Assembly (NCBI GenBank): GCA_021160245.1
Contig: JAGHCW010000129.1
Coordinates: 1 to 29,310 of the forward strand
Length of the DNA: 29,310 nucleotides
Origin: a bacterium
GTDB lineage: Bacteria; B130-G9
Direction of reading: 5' to 3'
Shown piece by piece: positions 7,513 through 15,656 of the stretch (position 1 is the stretch's first letter; every line of letters starts with the position of its first letter). The notes under the pieces are model-generated. The model was not told the DNA's origin and searched no databases. It saw only the letters and a list, made by a program, of their open reading frames with translations. The translations under genes were made by a program, and so were the position numbers.

Positions 7513-8814
7513 TTGGTATTCACGATATTCATGTTCTTGCTCGTGCTCGGAATTCTGGTGGTGGTTCACGAGCTCGGTCATCTGCTCGCCGCCAAGTCAG
7601 TGGGAGCACGAGTTGAGAAGTTCTCAATTGGCTTTGGCCCAAGAATCTTTGGCATAACGCGAGGCGAGACAGAGTATGTGGTCTCCATCATGCCGTGGGG
7701 AGGTTACGTAAAAATCTCAGGACAGGAGGTGCCCGAGGGAGAGAAGCCACAGCCTTATGAGCTATGCTCGAAGGGCAAGCTGGCTCGGCTCTTTGTTTAC
7801 GTCGCCGGCCCTCTCTCAAATCTCCTTCTAGCCATAGTGCTCTTCCCCATAATACTAGCGTTTGGCGTGGCCGGCCCGGCCTATTTCGACGAGCCAGCGA
7901 GGCTTGGTTGGGTGGAGCAGAACTCCCCGGCTGATGGCGCCGGACTGATAAACGGCGATTTGATACTCGAGGTTGAGGGCCATCCAACGCCGACATGGGA
8001 AGACCTTCTCCAGGAAGTGGCCACTCGCCCGGGAAAAGACATATCACTCGTCATCGAGAGAGACGGGGAAAGGCAGGTTATTCACCTAAAGACGACGCAG
8101 AACAAGCGTATGGGCACGGGCGACATTGGCGCGATGCCCCCATTGCCTCCTCTGGTTGCCGGCGTTTCGAAAGGGCGCCCGGCCGGCGACGCCGGACTCT
8201 TAGATGGTGACATCATCATCAGTGTTGACGGCGTGCAGATTACGGACTGGACACAGCTGAGGGACATTGTTCGAGGTAGTCAGGGCAAGCCGCTCGCTTT
8301 TGAGATTAAAAGAGGCGCCCTTGTCCTTGGGATGGAGGTCTCGCCGGTTAAGAATGAGGACGGCATCTACGTAATCGGCATAAGCGCGCCTCAAGCGCCG
8401 ACGAAGCTAAAGAAGTACCCTCCTCACATAGCTCTGTATAAGGGGGTTGAGCAGGTCTATTCGATGACGGAAATGACGCTGTCGCTGCTCTATAAGCTGG
8501 TCTCTGGCCAGGCGTCGATTAAGAGCCTCGGCGGCCCGATAATGATTGCGACCATATCTGGACGCGCGGCAAAGGCTGGCCCGATGACACTTCTGAACTT
8601 GATTGCATTCTTGAGCGTTCAGCTCTTCATACTCAACCTCTTACCGATCCCAATCCTCGATGGCGGTCACGTTCTCTTTCTAGCCGTGGAGACGATCATA
8701 AGACGTCCTGTTAGCATACGGCTAAAGGAAATATCAAGCCGGATATGGTTCGTGATATTGATCGCGTTTATGTTGCTGGTTTCATACAATGACATTCTTA
8801 GGTTTATTGACTGA
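7513..8814 (+). CDS. rseP: RseP-type site-2 intramembrane metalloprotease
   Basis: RseP cleaves membrane-anchored anti-sigma factors and remnant signal peptides. The zinc motif HELGH is at residues 19-23 in the first membrane segment. The third ligand lies in LLPIPILDGGH near residues 382-386. Two PDZ-like domains sit between them, roughly residues 137-200 and 218-280, each with a GLxxGDxI core. Two PDZ domains match the enterobacterial RseP layout. The TTG start is 10 bases after dxr, with AGGGG just upstream. No cognate RseA-like anti-sigma gene is in the window. Confidence 0.95.
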   Translation: MVFTIFMFLLVLGILVVVHELGHLLAAKSVGARVEKFSIGFGPRIFGITRGETEYVVSIMPWGGYVKISGQEVPEGEKPQPYELCSKGKLARLFVYVAGPLSNLLLAIVLFPIILAFGVAGPAYFDEPARLGWVEQNSPADGAGLINGDLILEVEGHPTPTWEDLLQEVATRPGKDISLVIERDGERQVIHLKTTQNKRMGTGDIGAMPPLPPLVAGVSKGRPAGDAGLLDGDIIISVDGVQITDWTQLRDIVRGSQGKPLAFEIKRGALVLGMEVSPVKNEDGIYVIGISAPQAPTKLKKYPPHIALYKGVEQVYSMTEMTLSLLYKLVSGQASIKSLGGPIMIATISGRAAKAGPMTLLNLIAFLSVQLFILNLLPIPILDGGHVLFLAVETIIRRPVSIRLKEISSRIWFVILIAFMLLVSYNDILRFID

Positions 8815-8858
8815 TTGCCGCTTCGAGCAATAGCCTCCACTCAAGAGATCGAGAACTT

Positions 8859-9701
8859 ATGAACACGCAAGACCATCCTGACGAAAACGGAGCCCCCAAG
8901 GAGAGGCTCTCAAAGGTCCTCGCCGCTTCCGGCATTGGCTCGAGGCGCAAATGTGAGCAGTTGATCCGGGACGGTCTTCTCAGGGTTGACGGCCAGATTG
9001 TGCGCGAATTAGGCTTCAAGATCGACCCATTAAGAGCGAGGATCGAGCTCTCGGGTAGCGAGATAGGCAACGCCGTGAAGCCGATCTGTTTCATCATCAA
9101 CAAGCCCCGCTGCATGATAAGCACGTGCTCTGATCCTGAAGGTCGCCCGACAGTCCTAGACCTTCTGAAGAGAAAGTGCAACGAGCGGCTATATCCCGTG
9201 GGCCGCCTCGACTGGGATAGCCAGGGGCTTATGCTTCTGACAAACGACGGCGAGATAGCAAACATACTCACTCATCCCCGTTACGAGGTCGAGAAGGAGT
9301 ATCTTCTGAAAGTCCGGGGCATCCCAAGCGAAAAGACTATTCTGAGGGCTCGCAAAGGCGTTCATCTTGAGGATGGCAGGGCCAGAGCCAAGAGAGTTGA
9401 GATAGCGTCTAAAACCGACCGAAACGCTTGGCTAAGGGTCATTGTGAAGGAGGGCCGTAATAGGCTCTTGAAGCGGATGTTTCAAGCGCTTGGCCATCCT
9501 GTCGTCAAGCTTAAGCGTGAACGCATTTTTTACTTGAAGCTCGGCAGACTGCAGGAGGGTGAGTCGATTCCGATGACGGATGAGCAGATCGATATGCTGA
9601 GGCGAAGGTGCAGGAAGATTGAGAAGGCCGTCAGCGATAAGAGCAATGCACCCTCTCAGCGAAGGAAGGCCAAGGCAATCAGAGAGAAACGAGGAGGCTA
9701 G
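8859..9701 (+). CDS. rluB: S4-domain pseudouridine synthase, RsuA/RluB/E/F family
   Basis: The enzyme isomerises uridine to pseudouridine in rRNA. An S4 RNA-binding domain occupies about residues 15-62, with SRRKCEQLIRDGLLRVDG. The catalytic domain follows, with Asp118 in the motif VGRLDWDSQGLMLLTND. HPRYEVEKEYLLKV and VKEGRNRLLKRMF are the other family blocks. The C-terminus has a basic Lys/Arg-rich tail. The exact target cannot be fixed from sequence. RluB (23S rRNA) is the best guess from length and S4 content, with RsuA-like or RluE/F-like as alternatives. Confidence 0.88.
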   Translation: MNTQDHPDENGAPKERLSKVLAASGIGSRRKCEQLIRDGLLRVDGQIVRELGFKIDPLRARIELSGSEIGNAVKPICFIINKPRCMISTCSDPEGRPTVLDLLKRKCNERLYPVGRLDWDSQGLMLLTNDGEIANILTHPRYEVEKEYLLKVRGIPSEKTILRARKGVHLEDGRARAKRVEIASKTDRNAWLRVIVKEGRNRLLKRMFQALGHPVVKLKRERIFYLKLGRLQEGESIPMTDEQIDMLRRRCRKIEKAVSDKSNAPSQRRKAKAIREKRGG

Positions 9702-9705
9702 CGGG

Positions 9706-10212
9706 TTGGCGTCAAGAACTTGGATTTATGGTGATGACGTGAACACCGACGTCATATTCCCGGGCAAATACACCTATACCGTTACCGATCCGGCCGAAAT
9801 GGCAGAGCATGCCCTGGAGGACCTCGATCCTGATTTCAGCAAGAATGTGAAGCCCGGAGACATCATCGCAGCCGGCAAGAACTTTGGCTGTGGCAGCTCC
9901 CGCGAGCAAGCCGCATTCGCGCTTAAACACGCTGGAGTCTCGTTCATTATTGCGGCATCTTTTGCGCGAATCTTCTTCCGGAACACCATAAACGCCGGCC
10001 TGCCGGCAGTAGAGCATCCTCAAGCGGCACGGGCGATAAAGCAGGATTCCGATGTCAAACTTGACCTCGTCTCCGGCGAGCTTTACGTGGACGGAGCCGG
10101 GTTTCGATTCGCCCCATTCCCCACGCGGATTATGGATATCCTCTCGGCAGGCGGTCTGGTCAACTACGTTAAAACTACCTTGCTCAGGGCTCGCAACACT
10201 AAAGCCCGATAG
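9706..10212 (+). CDS. leuD: 3-isopropylmalate dehydratase small subunit (LeuD / homoaconitase type)
   Basis: This is the swivelling small subunit of an aconitase-family isomerase, normally paired with LeuC for leucine synthesis. YGDDVNTDVIFPG at the start, GDIIAAGKNFGCGSSREQA and FARIFFRNTINAGLP are diagnostic of the archaeal/HacB-like type. A longer frame starts at 9619 inside the upstream gene. The TTG at 9706 follows GAGGAGG (9691-9697) by 8 bases and gives 168 residues, so it is preferred. The substrate-loop region reads KYTYT where relatives usually have RYL plus two residues. No large-subunit gene is adjacent, so the substrate is uncertain. Confidence 0.9.
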   Translation: MASRTWIYGDDVNTDVIFPGKYTYTVTDPAEMAEHALEDLDPDFSKNVKPGDIIAAGKNFGCGSSREQAAFALKHAGVSFIIAASFARIFFRNTINAGLPAVEHPQAARAIKQDSDVKLDLVSGELYVDGAGFRFAPFPTRIMDILSAGGLVNYVKTTLLRARNTKAR

Positions 10213-10281
10213 TCGTCCGGCGATAAGAGATAGATAGGATATCAGAGGGGAAATAAGTCTGTGCGAAGGGACGTGTGAGGG

Positions 10282-12696
10282 ATGGCTTTAGGGAGACGTT
10301 CATCAGTCGGCTTGGCTGCGCTTGCCTATCTTGCGATTCTGATAACGTCTTTCCCTGCCCACGGCCGCGGCTCACTCTTTCCGCTGGCGGACGCGTTGCA
10401 GGGCTGGGAGACATCCATCCACACAAAGCGCCTCGCCGAATCCTATCGGAAGGAGAATTATCCTGAGCTTCTCTCGGGTCTTGATGACCTCGCCACGAGC
10501 TTTCCTGGGGCGTTCGCTCTCGGTGGATTCGACTATCTAAGAGCCCAAGCCCTGGGCAGAAGCGGTCAACATGGGCGGGCAATAGAGCTGCTTGTCGATG
10601 TTGCCAATAGATATCCTGTGGTCGGTAAATATGCTCTGTCGGACGCGATTCTATGGTGCCAGAAGGCGGCGCTTTGGGAGAGGGCGGCAGAGATTGCCAA
10701 TACCCTTGCTGGGAAATACCAGCCAGATGCCGTTCTCAAGGAGACTATCTCAGGACTTGCGTCAGCCCTTGTGGATGCCGGGAGATTCGGGGATGCGCTC
10801 CCATATTTTGAGAATCTGGACGAATTGTACGGAACGAAAACCAATCGTCAATTCGCCTTCGAAATAGCGAGTTGTCTGGAGCGTCTCGGGCGGACCGAAG
10901 AGGCGTGCGAACGCTACTTCACATTCGTTATGAACAAGAGGCGGGATGATTTCAGCGGGAGTTCGCTCACAAGACTTGAGGCGCTTGGCGAGAGGGGCTG
11001 CTCCGACGCAAGGCTTTCTGATGGCGCTTTCTACCTAGCAGCAGGTGAGATTAGGCTTTGGAACCATGATCATAAGCAAGCGCTCTCTTATTTCCGGAAA
11101 GTCCTTGCGAAAAAGAAGCCTGCGAAACTTATGAGACAAGCCAAGAAGCAGATAGCTCTTTGCCTCTTCAAGCAGAGGAACTATAAAATGGCGATTGAGC
11201 ATCTTCAGGAATTAAGAAAGCTCTACAGATCCGGGGATGAGCTCGCCTGGATTGATCTATATCTTGGTCATTGCCACAGTCGCCTAAAGGAGAGCGCAAA
11301 GGCAATTGAGAGATACAGAGCGGCCTCGCTTGGGGCCAACGGGACCGGCAATGGGACTGCGGCGAAAGCCTCGTACCTTCTCGGGCGTGAGCTTGAGGCG
11401 GCCAGAATGAACCAGCAGGCCATAGCAGCATTTCAGGCCTTGCTGGAGGAATTCCCCAACTCTTCGAACGCCTCGCACGCGAGGTGGCGGATGGTACTTG
11501 CCTCATTTGCGCGAGGCGACAAAACGGCGGCTGAGGATCTGCTCCTTGCGCTCGTTAAACTCGGTACCAAAACGCGTTACTACGATGACGCCTGTTTCGC
11601 GCTCGCAATGCTGTATGAATCGCTTGGCAGACATGATGACGCGGCCGTTCGATATGCTGACAACTACGCTGAGTTCCCCAACATATACTTCGGCCTGGCA
11701 TCATTAGACAGGCTGCGCGAGCTAAAGTCCAAAGGGCTTGTGAAACCCACGATTGCGAGGGATGCCCTTCAACGCGCGGAGGTGTATCATAGTGAAGGCA
11801 AAATCTCAAAGTACCTTATGGCCCTGCAGAAGGCGAGAGTCCTCGCTCCAGACGGTTCCGAAACATCTGAGAAGGCGGCGAAACTGAGGGAGTCAATGCT
11901 CAGAAGCGGGCCCCGAACGTCTGCGCTTTTTGACGGAATGAGCAGCGACTTGGCCTCGTTTGTGACCCCGTCGTCCAAAGAAGGAGGCAATAGCCAAGAT
12001 GCCGCGCGTTTCTTCATGCTCTTGGGCCTGGACGACAGAGCGGCGAGCATTCTCCGTTCGCTTTCTTTGAGGAGACCTCGGGATTTCGAGCTGCTATACA
12101 CCTTGATCAAGACATTTGAGAAACTGGGCAGAAAGGGCGAGCCACTGCTGCTCTCAGAGCGGGCATTCAAGAGGTTCTCGGACTTGCGGCTCACCGTTTT
12201 GGACTTACCTGATTGGCTTGCCGAGGCGCTTTATCCGAAGGGCTTCTCGATCCAAGTTGAGAGGCAGAGCAAACTGCACAATGTTGAGCCAGCGATTGTG
12301 TACGCCATAATCCGTGAGGAAAGCAGGTTCGCCGTTGAAAGCACATCATCGGCCGCAGCCCGAGGCGTCATGCAGCTGATTGTCCCGACGGCGAGGCAGG
12401 TTGCCGAATCGCTTGGCATGGGCGAACTGCCGCTTGATCAGCTCTACGAGCCTCATATCAACATAGCGCTTGGTGTCAAATACTTGAGGCAACTTCTTGA
12501 CCGGTTCGACGACCGAACAATACTTGCCCTCGCCTCATACAACGGCGGCCCGACGAATGTCGATCGATGGCTTGCGGATTGCCCCGACGACGTTGCGGAC
12601 GAGGAGTTCATCAACGCGATCACGTTCAGCGAGACGCGCCGCTACGCCCAGAAGGTTCTCGCCTCATACCGGTTCTACAAGCAGATATACGAGTAA
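10282..12696 (+). CDS. slt: Soluble lytic transglycosylase (Slt70-like) with TPR-rich N-terminus
   Basis: The enzyme cleaves peptidoglycan glycan strands to 1,6-anhydro-muropeptides in the periplasm. A signal peptide is visible at residues 1-28 and ends near AHGRG. Residues 40-620 are alpha-helical TPR-like repeats resembling the Slt70 superhelix. The SLT domain lies near residues 660-800: REESRF with catalytic Glu680, ARGVMQL, YEPHINIALGVKYL, and ALASYNGGP. At 804 residues it is longer than E. coli Slt70 (about 645). The start ATG at 10282 is preceded by GTGAGGG. It follows leuD by 69 bases and may share its transcript. Confidence 0.93.
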   Translation: MALGRRSSVGLAALAYLAILITSFPAHGRGSLFPLADALQGWETSIHTKRLAESYRKENYPELLSGLDDLATSFPGAFALGGFDYLRAQALGRSGQHGRAIELLVDVANRYPVVGKYALSDAILWCQKAALWERAAEIANTLAGKYQPDAVLKETISGLASALVDAGRFGDALPYFENLDELYGTKTNRQFAFEIASCLERLGRTEEACERYFTFVMNKRRDDFSGSSLTRLEALGERGCSDARLSDGAFYLAAGEIRLWNHDHKQALSYFRKVLAKKKPAKLMRQAKKQIALCLFKQRNYKMAIEHLQELRKLYRSGDELAWIDLYLGHCHSRLKESAKAIERYRAASLGANGTGNGTAAKASYLLGRELEAARMNQQAIAAFQALLEEFPNSSNASHARWRMVLASFARGDKTAAEDLLLALVKLGTKTRYYDDACFALAMLYESLGRHDDAAVRYADNYAEFPNIYFGLASLDRLRELKSKGLVKPTIARDALQRAEVYHSEGKISKYLMALQKARVLAPDGSETSEKAAKLRESMLRSGPRTSALFDGMSSDLASFVTPSSKEGGNSQDAARFFMLLGLDDRAASILRSLSLRRPRDFELLYTLIKTFEKLGRKGEPLLLSERAFKRFSDLRLTVLDLPDWLAEALYPKGFSIQVERQSKLHNVEPAIVYAIIREESRFAVESTSSAAARGVMQLIVPTARQVAESLGMGELPLDQLYEPHINIALGVKYLRQLLDRFDDRTILALASYNGGPTNVDRWLADCPDDVADEEFINAITFSETRRYAQKVLASYRFYKQIYE

Positions 12697-12718
12697 TCCC
12701 GAGGCTCTCACGCGGATT

Positions 12719-12834
12719 GGGCAGACACAGGGCCTGCCCCTACGTGTAGTATACCCCACTGCGTCATCCCGTAGCATCACCCTCGAAAACCGATTTATTA
12801 GACAGCCTCTGAAATACGGTGATATGGAGAAAGC
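12719..12834 (+). repeat. Intergenic MITE-like repeat (copy B)
   Basis: This stretch shares its interior with 25524-25613. Both begin GGGCAGACACA, continue with a TAGTATA block and then TCGAAAACC, and end in a terminal repeat (12791-12810 here). The 12791-12810 arm matches the reverse complement of the 25459-25478 arm at 16 of 20 bases. Past the arm, text continues in common with positions 48-70. GAGGCT at 12701-12706 may be a degraded left arm. The interior GGGCAG/CTGCCC pair can fold. Confidence 0.55.
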
Positions 12835-13046
12835 TGCTACCTAACCTGCGCCACATCATCGCCCGGCGCAAGCGGTGGCGATGCAAAGGGCTACAATTAT
12901 CCTAACCCACGAATTCATTCGTGGGATTGTGGAGAGTCCTGCACCCCCACCTTCGCATAGGTTACGGCGAGCGTCTTCTTGGGTCTGTGCCTCTTTGGAC
13001 GGCCTGACCAGACAGAAACCGCCGTCACTGAGCCTTCGCCATGTGC
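12835..13046. other. Non-coding spacer after the lytic transglycosylase
   Basis: No gene is apparent between the repeat copy and the stop codon of the minus-strand 221-residue gene. Apart from the 9-bp hairpin listed separately, nothing recognisable was seen. The gene-free stretch from 12697 to 13046 is 350 bases in total. Confidence 0.5.
12906..12925. repeat. REP-like perfect hairpin
   Basis: CCCACGAAT (12906-12914) is perfectly complementary to ATTCGTGGG (12917-12925), leaving a two-base centre. Small palindromes of this look are common as REP elements and at the ends of IS200/IS605-family elements. No transposase gene is nearby, so the assignment is a resemblance only. Confidence 0.4.
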
Positions 13047-13712
13047 TCAGATCAGTTTGGGGTCTTTTAGTTCCGATTTGTATTTGGCAATAACCTCATC
13101 CGCCCAGTTGCTAACCTTGTCCCCAAGAAGCTCCAGATTCGCGTAATTGGCCAAACCGAGGACCTCGGCAGCTCTCCGCATATTGCCGGTGCAACCGTCG
13201 GATGCTCCCACGTCGCTCATGATGTTGTCCCATCGGTAGTCTTCACGACTCCGGTGCTTGAAATAATTCGCAAATACATCGATGACTCGAACGTCTATGT
13301 ATTCCGGGTGCTCTGCTAACGGGCGCCCCAACTGCAGGAGGCACTTTTTTCTATCTTTCTTTTTGCTGCACGTGGGTAGGACATGCCCATCGGACACTAC
13401 GCGCTCGTGGAGATGTATCACAATTGATACAACTGCCTCAATCACGACCTGACACATCACGAAAGCAACGCCGATTAAGTTCTCGACCACTTCGCATTCA
13501 TCGTCTGTAACGGCCTCAGCGTATTCGTCATCACCGGACGCTCGCGCTTTACCGATCGCGGCATCGCACTGCTTGATCGCGCTGCCCAGGCTTGTGAGAA
13601 CATCCCTTGAGAAGCGACCCGATATCGCCAAGCGAATGTCATCGAGTATCAAGGCCGGCCTATTCGGGTCAGCAAAGCGCCGAAGATGTCTATTCTCTTC
13701 TGTATTACCCAT
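13047..13712 (-). CDS. Hypothetical protein, 221 residues
   Basis: I do not recognise this family. The ATG is preceded by GGAGG at a good distance, which supports a real gene. The protein is mostly helical and soluble. It has a hydrophobic stretch near residues 78-100 (ENLIGVAFVMCQVVIEAVVS), a short basic patch CSKKKDRKKC, and a segment VIDVFANYFKHRSRED. An 'ANYFKH' helix recalls helical, HEPN-like hypothetical proteins, but this is too weak to assign. It starts 24 bases after the stop of the decayed antiporter/EIIA gene on the same strand, so it may once have been co-transcribed with it. Confidence 0.75.
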   Translation of the reverse strand: MGNTEENRHLRRFADPNRPALILDDIRLAISGRFSRDVLTSLGSAIKQCDAAIGKARASGDDEYAEAVTDDECEVVENLIGVAFVMCQVVIEAVVSIVIHLHERVVSDGHVLPTCSKKKDRKKCLLQLGRPLAEHPEYIDVRVIDVFANYFKHRSREDYRWDNIMSDVGASDGCTGNMRRAAEVLGLANYANLELLGDKVSNWADEVIAKYKSELKDPKLI

Positions 13713-13736
13713 CTTGGGGATCCTCCATATAGCCTA

Positions 13737-14498
13737 TCACACGGCGGTCTTTAGGTAGGCCTCAACAGTTTGGTTCTTAAGCGCGGCCCTGATCCCATCT
13801 TTGAGCTCGACTTTTCTCAAGCCCAGACTTATCGCGCGGAGGGCCATTAAATGCTGCTCCGGGTATTCTGCAGGTGAGACCAATAGGAAAACCACGCTCA
13901 CAGGCTTTTTGTCCAACGAGTTCCAATCGACCGGATGCCGCAGAACGCCGCAGACAACGGTCACCTTCTGAAGCCCCGTTACCTTGCAGTGCGGAAACGC
14001 GACACCACCGCCGGCGCCGTGGCAATCCCAATCGAGCCCATTAACATGGCGTGAATTAGGCCAAAGTCGAAAATAAGCCAGAAGCCCAGTGATATGAGTA
14101 TCCAGGTCAAGAATGCCTGGATAAGGCATATCACCGAAGCCTTGAGCCCAACTTGCTTTAGCCTGTCAATGTGCAGCTCCTCGCCCAGCGAGAAAGCAAC
14201 CAGACCAAAGAGCAGAAAGACGAAGAAATGGAAACTCTCATATCTCGGCATACGTCTCAAAGCCGGTATTGAAGAACGTATATACGGGCTTCAGGACAGA
14301 AAGAGCCTTGAGGCTGTCATTGGATTCGAGCACTCTGTGGAGTATCTCCAGGAAATGGGGGCCAACGACGACTCCGCCGAGAATCTGCCCCACAACTTCG
14401 CCGATATGGAGCTTTCTGGCCAACATGCCGCCCACATAAGCGGCCAAGATTAGAAGCCCAATCGCGAGAATCTGCATCTTCATAAATTGCAGTTCCAC
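13737..14498 (-). pseudogene. Decayed CPA2-type cation/proton antiporter fused to a PTS EIIA-like domain
   Basis: Three pieces read in order on the minus strand. From the GTG at 14498 (AAGGAG 8 bases upstream; GTG at 14507 also possible) to the stop at 14238 there is an antiporter N-terminus with GGMLARKLHIGEVVGQILGG. The next membrane segments are in another frame, including FFVFLLFGLVAFSLGEEL and ending MGSIGIATAPA near 14006. Immediately after, back in the first frame, comes the C-terminal half of a type-2 EIIA domain: GGGVAFPHCKV with its phospho-His, then the EQHLMALRAIS helix. About half of the antiporter and the first third of EIIA are absent. A frameshift near 14240 and a deletion junction near 14006 make an intact product unlikely. 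Confidence 0.8.
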
Positions 14499-14641
14499 AG
14501 CTTCCACTCCTTCGGTGAATTAGACTCGATGGTTGTGCATGGAGAGCGACTATCTCATAAATGGGAAGACATGTCAGCGCCTCGATCCCATGGGGATAGG
14601 ACGGCCTCGGAAAGCACGCCTGCTTCGGTCTGGAGACTAGC

Positions 14642-14785
14642 TTATGCGCGTAACTTCCAAAACACCAAGACAATGGCGTTGGATACTGAATGAAATAGAA
14701 TCGCCCAGCGCAGCGACCCTCTGAGAGTGAAACCGAATGACTTGGCAGTACTATGGATATTGGCAGTCGAAATGCAAGTTAATCC
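14642..14785 (-). pseudogene. C-terminal scrap resembling a CPBP-family intramembrane protease
   Basis: Between an in-frame TAG at 14786-14788 and the TAA at 14642-14644 there are 47 sense codons. They contain the hydrophobic text WAILFHSVSNAIVLVFW followed by a short basic tail. The HxxxN arrangement in a membrane helix near the C-terminus resembles the third conserved motif of CPBP (CAAX-processing/bacteriocin-immunity) proteases. No start or upstream motifs are visible, so this is at most a gene remnant. Chance similarity is possible at this length. Confidence 0.35.
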
Positions 14786-14923
14786 CTACAGATGAGCGAT
14801 CGGGCGTTGGGTGGACCAACACATGGATGCACACAGCTTGCGTTTCTACCCAGATCTGCTATACACATGGCAATCTATGGGGCGACATTTAGCGGCACAA
14901 CTCCCAGGTTTGAAAGGGCATGA
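14786..14923. other. Spacer upstream of the nucleotidyltransferase cassette
   Basis: No gene or clear regulatory signal is visible. Together with the listed remnant, the stretch 14499-14923 carries no intact gene. It separates the minus-strand decayed genes from the plus-strand cassette. Confidence 0.4.
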
Positions 14924-15406
14924 GTGTCTTTGAATATCAATGATAAACTCAAGACGATAGCGACGAATCTCAGGCGAATTGGGATCGAATACGCTCTGTG
15001 CGGGGGCCCTTCGGTGGCCGTTCATGAATATCCGCGAGCCACTCAGGATATCGACATGCTAATACGAGAATCGGACCTGAATCAGGCAACAGCCCTACTC
15101 TGCAAGATGGGATATTGCATATCTACGGGCATGATACCTTCTGATGTGGGAAGGGAATCGAAATTGCAGGTTTATCGCATCTCGAAGGCAAGCGGAGGGG
15201 ATGTTCTCACGCTCGACTTGGTCCTCGTTTCCCCGATTTTGGAGGATGTCTGGCAAGAACGCGAGACCTTCAAGGTTGACGACTATGAGGTAACGGTCGT
15301 TTCTCTGTCCGGATTGAAGAAGATGAAGCGTCTCTCGGGAAGACCGCAAGACCTTGTAGATATTGGGCGACTGGAGGAGCTGGAGCGCATTGATGAACCA
15401 AGATGA
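14924..15406 (+). CDS. Nucleotidyltransferase-fold protein (AbiEii/MNT-like)
   Basis: The protein has the nucleotidyltransferase signature: CGGPSVAVHEYPRATQDIDM carries the GG plus DxD motif (residues 26-45), and LTLDLVLV supplies a likely third acidic residue. Such enzymes transfer nucleotides to tRNA, proteins or small molecules, and many are toxins of type II or IV toxin-antitoxin or abortive-infection systems. The length of 160 residues fits a minimal catalytic domain. The GTG start at 14924 follows an AAAGGG. The gene overlaps the next small gene by 14 bases, which suggests a coupled two-gene unit. The target is unknown. Confidence 0.82.
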   Translation: MSLNINDKLKTIATNLRRIGIEYALCGGPSVAVHEYPRATQDIDMLIRESDLNQATALLCKMGYCISTGMIPSDVGRESKLQVYRISKASGGDVLTLDLVLVSPILEDVWQERETFKVDDYEVTVVSLSGLKKMKRLSGRPQDLVDIGRLEELERIDEPR

Positions 15407-15569
15407 CAAGAACACAAGTCGCGGTATCAGCAGGGATATGTCCCCAGAGGCTATTTCCAGAAGGCTCAAGATAGTCTCCGACCTCCGAATCCTTAGCCTC
15501 AAGCTCGGCCGAGCGAAGAAGCTGAGACCCGAGGCGACCAGCCCGAGGCAATCGGAGCCGGCGGAGTAA
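15393..15569 (+). CDS. Small helical partner of the nucleotidyltransferase (58 residues)
   Basis: An ATG at 15393 lies inside the end of the upstream gene (14-base overlap) and opens a frame of 58 codons. The core DMSPEAISRRLKIVSDLRIL is followed by LSLKLGRAKKLR, an amphipathic basic helix. I recall similar small 'SPEAI-RRL' proteins next to nucleotidyltransferase genes in other genomes, but cannot verify this here. A cognate antitoxin or substrate-adaptor role is inference. The GGAGGAGC at 15373-15380 may serve as its ribosome-binding site. Confidence 0.6.
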   Translation: MNQDDKNTSRGISRDMSPEAISRRLKIVSDLRILSLKLGRAKKLRPEATSPRQSEPAE

Positions 15570-15656
15570 TCTGAGAGCGCTGCGGGCGAGGGGCGGCCTC
15601 TGAACATCGGCAACCGCATTGTCAATCGCGCCTGGCATGAGCACTCCGCCCAAGCG

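Noticed and set aside
9619-9705. Longer start for leuD inside the pseudouridine synthase gene
   Set aside because: The added residues are not family-like, and the GAGGAGG before 9706 marks the true start.
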